From NCBI RefSeq assembly GCF_041381155.1, contig NC_091134.1, positions 30,881,540 through 30,945,539 on the forward strand: a stretch of DNA of 64,000 nucleotides, written 5' to 3'. The stretch comes from Argopecten irradians. Its lineage: Eukaryota > Mollusca > Bivalvia > Pectinida > Pectinidae. Position 1 is the first letter of the stretch. The number at the start of each line of letters is the position of its first letter. The position numbers and the translations under genes are program-made. Shown in pieces: positions 10,861 through 22,800 of this stretch. The notes beneath the pieces were generated by a model, which made no database searches, was not told the DNA's origin, and saw nothing but the letters and a program-made list of their open reading frames with translations.

Positions 10861-12016
10861 AGATTTAGGATGAGTTTTGGTAATAGTTGTGTCCTGGTTG
10901 TCAAATTTCGGACGGATTCAAATTTCGGACAGTAATTAGAAAATACTTAAAAACTCATGAAATAGTCCAGATATTTAATAAAAAGTCATTGTAACTGACC
11001 TATGCTTTACTTTCAAATTGGAAATTAACAAGATTGAAGAACAGATATGTGAGCATTATATTTTGTATGGTAAGTTTGAATGTGAATATGTGACTGCGAC
11101 CTTTCCTGCGGTTGAATATACAACAATGAACTGGTCAAATGACGCAATATGGAACTCCATGTCAAACATGTCTTATTCAGTGTGTTCATTAAACTTTTTA
11201 TTTATTTTTTTTAAAACACATCCTTTTATTGTATTTTGAGTAAAAAATAAACAATACAGTGGGAATTGTATCACTATACCTATATAAAGTTTGGTGTCCG
11301 AAATTTGAACACCCATTACTAATATGAAAATTTCCTTATTTGGAACAGTCCAAATTAATCGATAAATACTTAAATATTGTTCAATTTTCGTAACATTTGT
11401 AAAGTTCTGAATGGATTTTAGTAATTCAGAGCTTTCCTTAGTTATAAAATTAATAAAAAAGTAGAAGTAGTAACTAGGGTAACCAGTTATATCCTAGAAA
11501 TAAAAGTGCAAGTAGACAAGGGAACATGTTTATCAGCTAAAGCCTTTAAGGGTTCTTACACATTGAGCCCAAAATCTGGGTATATATGATGAAAGTTACA
11601 AAAGATATATATTATATTAACTAAACAAACTCAACAAACTTTTTATTTCAATGCATATACATTTGCTCACATGAAATTCATGATTATGTAACAATATATA
11701 TGTTTTATATGAAAATCATACTTATTTTAATTGGTTTTTAATTGCTGTCCGAAATTTGAACACCCTATGTCCGAATTAAGAACACCCCTGTCTGAAATTC
11801 GAACAGCTATACATTGCTGATTACTTTTGCCTGGTATAACACAAATTTAGTATCTGTTTCGAGTTTCAAGTGATAAATGCAAGAAAAGAAAATTCTCTTT
11901 CTGCTCATACCTCAGTTATGGGGGTATGTGGATAGGTTTCAAGCATACAAAGGTTTTACTATTAACGGTGTCCGAGATTTAGGATGAGTTTTGGTAATAG
12001 TTGTGTCCTGGTTGTC
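10861..12016. mobile_element. 1.07-kb insert flanked by exact 42-bp direct repeats
   Basis: Positions 10861-10902 and 11975-12016 are identical over 42 bp (AGATTTAGGATGAGTTTTGG and onward). The insert 10903-11974 begins AAATTTCGGAC and ends GTGTCCG. It carries the motif GTCCGAAATTTGAACACC in both orientations at its left end, near 11290 and near 11750. No coding frame of note. It looks like an insertion with subterminal inverted motifs or a local duplication; the superfamily is unknown. It lies in the putative first intron of the NB-ARC gene. Confidence 0.5.
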
Positions 12017-12180
12017 GACATAGTAAGGACAAAGTCAGCCTTATAGAGATGAGAGAAATACGGAATCCGTTGCCTACTCGACTGTATGTAAACCAGTAAC
12101 TCACTATTTTGAACTTATGGTACACAGAAAGGTGAAGGTCTGATTTATAATTGTTTGATGAAATGTCCTATTTTAAACAG

Positions 12181-12365
12181 CCAAGGTCATTAAAGGATAT
12201 ACCAGGTTAAGTAGATGGAGGAAAGCAAGAGTTCATGGAGAAAAACCACCAATCATACAATCAGCATGTGTGGGTTTGAACTCGCAACCCAGAGGTGGGG
12301 TGTAACTGTAAGGTGATATTTTGGATCAGATTAACTGCCCAACTGCTACCCAACCCATCCATCCC
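12181..12365 (-). mobile_element. tRNA-derived SINE, minus strand, degraded copy
   Basis: The phrases CCAAGGTCATTAAAGGATAT, 'GAGAAAAACCACC' and 'GGGTTTGAACTCGCAACCC' match the body of a widespread molluscan SINE lying in reverse orientation, and align with the copy at 21247-21440. The tRNA head would be at the right end and is poorly kept here. Confidence 0.5.
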
Positions 12366-13879
12366 TCAAGCGAATTAAGTCCATATGATATTGAACTTTG
12401 TATGTGATAAAATGACTGTTCTTATTGAACCTACAGGTTAAGTATATCTTGTACATATATTAATGTGTTCCGATATACACAATAACCTCAAAATTGCTGC
12501 AGGGATTGAGCTATTTGTAGAATATCTTACCTCTTAACTCGGTCCTTATTACATATATAGAAAACAAATTGCCAAATTAACACATAGGCATGTAGAAGGT
12601 TTTAATTGTAAACAGTTGATCTGATTTATGGACCTGTGATCTACTCATACTTAAAGACCACCTTGTAAACATTGCCTACTTACTGACAGTAAGAAGACCA
12701 AAACCATTTATAACACAATTTGACCTGTGTATAAAGTGTTAAAGACCACTTGGGTATACTCTAGAGACCACTTTTTCCTTGTCCTTTGACAGTCTCTATA
12801 TAGACAGGTTTGACTACACTGCACATAGTGATACTATTGGTGTCTGTGAGCAATAGGAGTAAACAAAACCTGGATTGCATATTGACTTAAGTCTTTGAGG
12901 CGAAGATTAAAAATTGAGAGAATGAGGTAACGGTTCTAGATTAGGTCAATCGCTAACAACCAGGTGTCAAGCATCTGACTAGTGTTCAAATGCCAGGTCC
13001 TGGTTTTACTCCAATTTTGCCCAATCCAATTAAAATCAAATCTTCTGTCACTCCCCATTGTCACTGTCGCTGTTGGAGCGACATAGAAGATTTAATTTTA
13101 ATTAGATAGGGTTGTCAAAGACCTGTATATGTGTCGTTTGGTTGTCTTAATGAAGACAAATTTTGAGGATTTTTTTTCTATAACTAAAAAATCTTAATGC
13201 TTTTTTGTAGAGACATATAAACAGACACATGTTTAATTTTATTGTAGACCTAAAGTTAAGAGGATGATCTTGAATGAATCTTTGATAAAGAGACAGAGAA
13301 TACCATTGGGTACACCAGTTACATACATGTTAACCTGTCAGGATCAATGTCTATGGATAAGACTGGGATCCTAGTTATTCTCAGTTTCTGAAAGTGACTT
13401 TGAATTTTCCATAGACAATCAGTCTACAGTGAAAGAAACTTCTATGGCCCCAGCCATTTTTTCATAGACCTGTTATATCATCACATACATGCATTGTTTT
13501 AAAAAAGAAAGGACCATAAAATTGATTGTAATGTTTTTAAATCAACAAAAACCAATGGAAATTGCTAAATTTACAGATTTTTCATACTGAATTTTATTCT
13601 TCATCCTTGTCAAGCTGCCTGAAATACTAAATATAGATTGAAATCAGAATTTGTCGATGGATGCAGAATAAAAGAATTTTATGTCAAAATGCATAGCCAA
13701 TAGGACCTTCATGATACGATTTTACATAGACCGACTAGATTTTCTATAGCCTTGGACCATCGGGCCAACTTTAATCGTGAACACTGCATTCTACTCAGAT
13801 AATCTTGAATGCTTTGTTCAATTTCAGATGGACCTGCAACTCTTACATCTTCTCTTAGCATTTCCTAATTAGTGACAAT

Positions 13880-16800
13880 ATGGCTGAAGGCGGTGACACG
13901 TCTGAACCTTGGGAATCGTTTGTAGAGAGGAAGGAGGTTATGGGATGGCTGAAGGAAAAATACAGTGCAATACAAGGCAGAAGGGGGTCCCATCAATACA
14001 GAATTTATGGTCTACATGGACCGAAAAAAACAGGGAAATCATTTTTGATGCAGAATTTTTTGCAACAAATTCAGAAAGATGTTTCAGGGAACCAAAAAGT
14101 TCATATTGCAACATTTGATTTTGAGAAAATCAAAACCTTTGAAACTTTTTTAGATAAGCTGTGTAAGCTTTATAAAGTTGGAATGCATAAATGGAGAACA
14201 AGAAGATCCAACCACAGCGAAAATGACGACGATGATGATGAGGAGGATTTTACAGATTGCACGAGTCCAATTGAGAACAAAATGAACAGCGAGCCGGGTA
14301 ACAAGTTTATTATGTTTCTAGACAACTTGGAAAACGCCTGTGGTAAGGCTAGTAAAGACGGAAAGGCACCGGATAAGTGTAAGGCTTTCCTGTGGGACAA
14401 AATCTATGGGAAGATCATTCGTGTGCTTCTAAAGGAGTGTAACAACTTACTAGTGTTCATAACCTCCACACAGACACAGAGGTTTGCGGAGTTCAGCAGA
14501 GTCTCTTGTTCTAAAGATATGCCCGAGATGGATGAGGATGAAGCCAAGCGTCTGCTGCAAAATGAAGTGCCAGGGTGTGAATTAGATGACAGCAATCTGT
14601 CTGACATCGTAAACTTATGTGATGGATTGCCACCAACAATAAAAAAAGCTGGTAAGTGGTAGAAACACACAAAGGGCCAGTGAGCTTATGTCATGGTGTG
14701 GCGTCTGTCATCCATCCATCGTCTGTCCGTCAACTTTTCCTTTAAATTGTTACTAGTCATATATTTCTACATGCATCATATCAAATTTGACCAGAAACAT
14801 CCGTAGGGGAAGGGGAACTGAATTTGTATACATTTTGGCTTTGACCCTCGGGGGTAGGAGGGGTGGGGCCCAATAGGGGAAATAGAGGTAAATTCTTTAA
14901 ATTGCTACTAGTCGTAGAGTTCTGCATGGATTGTAACCAAATTTGGTCAGAAACATTCTTAGAGGAAGAGGAATAGAGTATGTACATGTATCAATTTTAG
15001 CTCTTACCCCCTGGAGGTAAGAAAGGCAGAGCCAAATAAGGGCAAATACTGGTTAATCTTTAAATTCCTTCAGAAAAGAAACAATGATCCTGTATTCAGA
15101 ATAATGTATAATTAATTGGCATTACAAACCAGGTGAGCGATACAGGAACTCTGGGCCTCTTGTTTCTATCAATTTGATTACATTTGACTTCCTATTTAAT
15201 CCACATGACTTCCTATTTAATTCACATAGTTTTATTTATTTCTGCTAAAAATCACTATATGAGATCTATTTGTGAGATTCTTTTTGCCTATAGATATTTT
15301 ATTTTGAATAAGAATCGGAATACAACATGAAGTTTATAATGTAAATGTAAAATTGATAAACAAATCCTTCTCCAAAATAATAAGGGCTTAAGAACTTATA
15401 TTATGTCTTTAGTATGATGTCTTTAGTATGATTGTTAAAATGATATTTCTATATAATTTAATTTCATATGTTACACTCATTTCTATTGGTTAGATCTTTG
15501 AGGTTATTTTTCCATAGACCAAAAGACTTGTCAGTCATATAAATTTGATTTTAAAATTTAAAGCCACTAAAATTAGAATTTTCTCGTTATTAGTTCAAAT
15601 CATGACAAATTTTGACCTGCAAAAATAACCGGCTATAAGGTAATAGATGGGTGCCCTACTTTTAAGTCTAATTTGTGTCTGTCTGTCCGTCCATAGGTCT
15701 GTTTACACATGATCGTGCTTCTATTTCAGGTGAAATGTTTCGTGATGGGGATTACACTCGTGAACAAATTACTGTTCTGCTTAAAGAGTTTGACTCTAAG
15801 ATGTTCCTGCACAGTGATGATTTGTACCCTAAAGAGGATCAGTATGGTAAGACTCAGGGGAAGCTTTACAGAAACATCAGAAATCTTACTCAAAATTCAT
15901 AAGTTTGCTCTAAATTTGAATGAGTGTATTCAACTTAAAGGGACAATTCAGTGAAGTTAATTCTGTTACATAACCACGAAGCAAAATATGACATAAATGT
16001 ATTATTCTACATTCCATATGAAACATATAACAAGAAATATATTGACAAATTTCACGACATTGTTAAGTATTTTGATTGATACAATTGAAATTCAAAAATC
16101 GTTGATCAATACAACAAAACAGGTACCACATGTACACTGTTCCCATACCGGAGCCAAAGTCATGCACGTTAAACAAATGCAATACATAACCACTGAGAAG
16201 TTGATGAAATTAATTTTAGACAAGAACATGCATCTAATAAGGTAAACACACTACTGTAAGAGCAATATGAGTAGTTCTAGACAAAAAATTATTTATAACA
16301 CAGGCAAGGGCCAGGGTTTGGAATACAAGACATCCGATCACTGTGTAAGCGAGTTTAAAAATTTCACGTACATTTCACAACAGTGGGCTTTTTCTGGCAT
16401 ATCACAGTAAACCAACTAATCTTATTTCTATTAGAACTGTTTTTTCCTAAATATGTGCAAATTTTAATGTTCTCTTAGACTGAATTGTCCCTTTAATAAT
16501 TAATTGAAATAGAGTCTTATTTTATAGAGATATAACATAAAAATCTGTGTTGTACTCTATAAAAAATCTGTGTCGTACTCTATAAAAAATCTGTGTTGCA
16601 CTCTATAAAAAATCTGTGAAGTGATCGGTTTATAATGAAAGTACTCTTAGATTTTTGTGTTATATCTCCTTAGCAATTAGTTTTGAGTAAAAGCTCCATA
16701 GCATAAACAATTTATTCAAAGAAATCCTTATTATTCAATCTACTCTTCTGAACAATGTTCCAAATTCATTTAAGGACTGTTATACAATATCATATCTGCC

Positions 16801-19800
16801 ATTCAGAAGTGACATTACAAATGGAAAATGAAAGTCAATTTTAAGTTCAATGAAAATGCTTATTACAAGAAAAATTGAATTATATATTGATAACTTAAAT
16901 GTATTATATATTGCCATATCTATTATTGAAGTTCACACTTCTTTCCTTCTAACAGATGCACAACTGCGGAAATATATAAACTGCTTATCCAGAGAGAGCA
17001 GGAAAAATCTGAGGTCTCTTGCCAGGCTGATTAGACATAGAGGAGGAACCATTAATATCAATGATGCTGCCTTAGCTTTAAGTAAGCAGTTGGATTCGTT
17101 ATTTGATTTTTAGGTCACCTGACCATAGGTATGGTGACCTATTGCAATAGTCTTTTGTCCGTCGTAGTGCGTTGTGCAATGTGTGTTGTGCGTTAACATT
17201 TCTTTGTGAACGCGATAACTTAAGTAAATATAAACCCACCTTAATGAAACTTTGTATTTAGACTAACATTGGAAAGATCTCAGATGAGTTTGAAAATCAG
17301 CTTGATCTAACGGTAATTTACGGAGTTATGCACTAATTAGAGGTTATTACATGACAATTTTGATATCGCACCCTTTATCAGCCCTTGACCTGATATCAGC
17401 CCTCGGGCTTGGGCTGATATCGGCGGTCTCGGGCTGATAAAGGGTGCGATATCAAAATTGTCATGTAATAACCTTTTTATCACACATTTTGAAGGAAAAA
17501 AAAAGAGAAAGAAATTTTAACAATTTAAAAACATATATTAAAACGTATTGATCAATGACCGATATTCCACTGGTCATAATGTAGGCCAATTTAATGTTGA
17601 AAAAGCTTCATTACATGTATATGTTTTACAAATACATAATCCCCAGTTAAATGAACGAGTTGAAATTTGTATTTTAAACAAAATGAACAAGATCCTAGTG
17701 AAGGTTAACTATCACTCAACAAAATTGATAATGTTCAACAAATTCTGGCAAAGCAGGTTCATTTCAAAATGATCAGTTTTATAACATACAGAAATTATGA
17801 ATTCGACAGGAAAATTGAACTATTAAACTGTTTAATTTATTCCTGCGTCTCTTCCTGTTGACAAAAGCATGTCGTTGATTTTATTCATACCAAGTACGTT
17901 CTTTTTATATTATAAATGTGAATTGCGATGCTTTGTTTTCGGCAATATGGACAAAACTCATTTTGACCTGATCTTAGTAAGACAAAATCTCCAGTAAAAT
18001 CATCATGAAACAGACTATTTCTGATTTCTAATATCTTTCTCAATACGTTTATCCGAGAGCTATTTTGAAATTGAAAATTGTATCTATTATCCAACTTATA
18101 ATCTGCAGGAAACTGAATCAAAGCGGCAACTCTAAAATCCGGAGTGAAAAATCCGGATGACGTGATAACTGATATCGGGCTGATATCAAATTATGACATC
18201 ATAATGTGATATCAGTCCGGGCACGATTTAATACATTATTGGACCTTGTGAACCGAGTTTAATGAAACTTTGTATGTAGAATAACATTGGAAATATCTTG
18301 GACAAGTTTGAAAATCAGCTTGATTCAACAGTAATTTACGAAGTTATTATCCTTTGCCGTAATAATCATCATTTGACCTTGTGAACGCGATAACTTGAGT
18401 AAATACAAACCGAAATTAATGAAACTTTGTATGTAGACCTATTAGATCTATGTTCCTAATTCATGAACAAAAGACATCTGTTAGTAAATGAAATACGATA
18501 TTCGACCCAATATGAGCCCATGTCCTATAAGGGCCCCTCCCCCTTTTTGAGGCCCCAATTTCAATTGACCAGGCATAAATAAAGACCAAAACTACACAAA
18601 ACTCTCTAGATTTGCAATAATTTCGTCTTATTAGCACCTTTGCATTTTTTTTTCAATCTTTTAAAAGCCCTGGGTGCTTATTTGGTCGAATATGGTAATT
18701 CATTTGTATTAAATCTCAGGTGAACTTTAAGGCTCATGGGCCTCTTTTAATTTCTCCTGATCAAACATGCAGAAATGTTTAATTGTTATTGGGATTATAA
18801 TTCACTGTGTTCTTGAAATGTAAAATTGCATCATTAGATATTTGTCTATTATTCACGTAAGCTTCCACACAAATAATTAGAACCCTATAGGATTGGTTCT
18901 ATCTGGTGATCAATATTGATATGAAATACATTCTGAATTACTCATTCATCCCTGAAGACACATTTGGACTCATCTACTTCAAGACATGATAGAGTCCATT
19001 ATAAAATATTTGGGTTGAATGGGTTAAACGCTGTTCAAAGAAAAAGGAAGAGTTGGAAAAAACTTTGTCATTAAATTTTATTTTTGAAAAGAAATAATGT
19101 ACATGATATGATTTGACTGAAGTGTGTTTCAGCTCAGGGTCTGAACACAAAACTTTCCTCATTGGGACAAATGATCCACTCAAAGACCACTAGTGTTTAG
19201 ATTCTTTCTGTAAATTATTTTTAGTGCGAGTGTACTAGTACTATGATTTTCCTTGTCGGATGTAGAGTCTGCGTACATTGTATTGTAGATTTTGAGGGTA
19301 TACATTGTATTGTAGATTTTGAGAGTATACATTGTATTGTAGATTTTGAGAGTATACATTGTATTGTAGATTTTGAGGGTATACATTTCTTTATAGATTT
19401 TGAGGGTATACATTGTATTGTAGATTTTGAGGGTATACATTGTGTTGTAGATTTTGGGGGTATACATTTCTTTAAAGATTTTGAGGGTAAACATTGTATT
19501 GTAGATTTTGGGTGTATACATTTCTTTATAGATTTTGAGGGTATACATTGTATTGTAGATTTTGAGGGTATACATTGTGTTGTAGATTTCGAGGAAAATA
19601 CAGCTGTGTTTAAGTTAAGGTTTCTCCTTCCACTGAGGTTTAGAGGCTGGGTTGATGTCGACAAACCCACAGCAGAGATTACTATGAATGACTACATTTG
19701 TAAATCTGTCATGGACCACATCAAAGGTAGGTAACAATGACATTAGAATGAGTCCACAAATTGGTACAAGTTGTCTCCCATACCTTGACTTTTCTGTATC

Positions 19801-22800
19801 AGCCAGTTTCATCACAATTACAGTCAAGCTTATGACCAGACTCTTGGGAAAATATATCTGACTACTTGTTCCAAAAATTATTCACCATAATTAGCGGCAA
19901 ATTTAGTGCCCAAAACACTTAAAAACTTGTAACAGGGGAGGGGGGTGCATAGAGAACCAAAAATATAAATTGTGGATGAAAAAGTTCTTTACCTTGAGAT
20001 GCATTATTATGTTGTAATTCACATATGAATTACTCATGTCCATGCAATATGGGGTACAATACTAAATTATGAGCATCATATACATAGTTGTAAAACATTG
20101 TGAAATCCATGGGATGGGGGAGTTTATATAGCTTTGACTCATTCTTCAGAAGAAATAATGGGTGTTTATAAGGGGAGAAGCACTGATTATGACAGCATCT
20201 GAGTTTGAGATGACAAGCAAACAACAAGAATCTAATTTTTTTGTTGATTACCTGATATACGAAACTCACAAAGCATTCTTATCTGTGGATACACATCTTA
20301 TACGATAATTGAAATGGAACTTTAATCATGTTTTATGTGATGTTTATATAGCTGAGGAAGGTGCAGAAGAAACACATCCGGGACGTTCTTCTACAAACGG
20401 TAAAGCAGTTAGCTCGTTAACAACACACCATCCAGGTACACTTTCAAATAGTAATACAATGTGCATACAACTTTATTTCGCGGTTACTAAATTTTGCTAT
20501 TCTAGTTTCAAATGAAGTTCATCAAGATCAATTTTTGCGTTAATTGAAATATATTTTAATACTACCGGTATCCAAGAAAAAAAGGCTTGTTGAGAAGGCT
20601 TCTTAAGTTGAAATAACTTGTGCCTAATCCATTTGTACATTTATGACAATAAAATATGTTATAAGTCAATCCAAGAAAATAATAATTGGTGGAGATAAAC
20701 TTTTACAAATTTACCTTCATGGTAAATTGCACACGGAAGAAAGTTGGTTCACAACTTAAAGTGAACAGTCAGGCAAGGATGGCTAAAGTCGGTGATAATG
20801 GTGTGAATGTACCCAGTATAATTTCTTATGAAATGGAAAAATAAAAATCTCTCGTCAAAATCTGTCTGTGTACGAAGAAATTAATTTAAAGTATGGGAAT
20901 TCTAAAACGTCCTCCCGGCTCACTATGTCCGTGGTTACATTTCCACACAGCCTCGCTTTCAATGCTTTCAACTTTTCTTTGCTTTAATGGTCAGAACTGG
21001 GAAACTAAGCAGAACTTGACCGTCGTATTAATATTTGAGAACTTTTGGAAGGCCAATGAACGCATTTAGACTGGTTTTCTTTGCCCGACTATTCACTTTA
21101 ACAGTATCTTGTTTATAAAAAATAAAGAATTCAGACAATATTGAAAATCTGCAAAAATTTGCATATTGGTTCACCTTAAGCTTGGGCCATGATGAAGAGT
21201 ATGGTCCTTCTGTGTCAGAATTGGAATGTTTCACATCCTATTGACAGCCACAGTCATTTAAGGATAGAGTCATTTGAGGATGTACCAGGTTTAAAAGACT
21301 GAGGAGAGCTGGGCCCAGAGTAAAACCACCGACTTATAGTCAGTGCCCAACAACTTTCCCTTATGGGGATTCGTACTTGAATCCAATAGGTTGAGGGCTA
21401 GTAGTGATTTGTCAGAGGACCTTAACCACTCAGTTTCTCTGTTTGAAAACCAAGAAATATTGTCTAATGTCAGTGATTTTTCTCCTTATATAACTTGGGT
21501 CGGTAAACGACCCCATTCCCAATGCCAAACCCCCCTATTTTTTTCCCAATTACAATGAAAAATTCCCAAATCAAATCTCTGAAAAACAAACAAAACCCGA
21601 AAAGCTCTCCTCTCATTGTTTAATCCTCTGAAACTGTTGTTATGGTCGTCACCTTTTGTAAAAATGAAACAGTTTACTGTTTTACAATATCTAATCACTT
21701 ATAATACCATGTTCAGTGATGGGTAACTTTTTCCCAAAACTGCTCTTTTTGCGATTAAAAATTCCCAATTTGCAACAAAAACTTTTTTCCCAAAATATCT
21801 TGAAAAATCACTGAATGTATTTTATGGAGTGACCTTGACTTTCAATGAAGGTCACTTATGCTAATATACTTAAATTAATTTAAGTCTCTCCAATAATCAA
21901 GAAGTAGACTAGCAATGCAGTTCCAGTAAGCCATTTCTTTTGTTACTATGGACCAAAAGTTTAAAGTCTTTCATATAAATCAAAGTATTCAATGTAAAAG
22001 GTTCCTGAGAACTAACAATTATGTTGACTTAGAAATGTTATAAAACTCACGGAACAAAAATATTGTTTCTAATTGGCCTTTTCCTGTAAAACATCGGATA
22101 ATGAATAACTTACAGTGTATGGAAATTTTGTGGACAAATGGTTTTATTTTGCAGACGATGATGATGGCGATGATTTTGATGATCAAAGCCATTCAGCAAA
22201 CCACTTGATTGTTCCTAGTCAGAATTCTGTAGACAAATCTTGCCGTCTGCTCGAGGACAAGGATGTTCATGGTATTATCACTTTACGTAAATAAACTGGT
22301 CCATTTCAGCTGTGGACAATGTCCCCCTATTAAAGAATAAGATCAAAAATAGATGGAGATATTGTAAATGTAGTACATATAGTTTACATACTGGGCAAAT
22401 ATATTCTAGATATTATTGGAAAGTGACTTTGCTGTGAAATTGTAGGTCAATAATCCGGTATTTGTGACCAATAATCACAGATAGCACAAACATGTATTGT
22501 TTACCTTTAGTAATATATAATTCATAAGTCGCAGGAATACTCATAGAAATACATGTACTTACGAGAAAAGAATACCTATGTTTACACTCGATAAATCAAT
22601 GGAAAAAAATATGTACAAAAAATGTGTTTGACATCCCAAAAATTGATGTTGCTTAGTAGAGTGTTTAATGTCATTCAACATATCGATAATGTGTGTACAA
22701 ATGTACATTTATTAGTTATTGTTTCAAATGCTAACACAAAAGGTAAATCATTAATGCTATCATTTTCAGTTGAAGCTGCCGGACAAAGCCCGTCAGAACA

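Larger units (their letters stand above)
17113..18748 (+). mobile_element. Helitron-like element, family B, in intron 3 of the NB-ARC gene, with nested insertions
   Basis: Begins GGTCACCTGACCATAGGTAT and GGTGACC, a terminal hairpin, then a GTCCGTCG stretch. Its tandem units contain 'GTGAACGCGATAACTT' and 'AATGAAACTTTGTAT'. It ends AGGTGAACTTTAAGG and a hairpin with GGGCCTCTTTT. AGGTGA near the 3' end complements the 5' terminus. A hairpin-bearing element (about 17341-18240) and a MITE (18497-18695) have inserted into it. Confidence 0.65.

Noticed and set aside
17885-18121. 78-codon minus-strand frame with CPYC as a transposase piece
   Set aside because: Too short and without a recognisable family signature; kept only as a note in the nested element.
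19180-19734. Long frames on both strands coding MYTLKIYNT-like and GIHCIVDFE-like repeats
   Set aside because: By-products of the 27-bp array; only the last part (from 19586) is supported as an exon by splice phase and neighbours.
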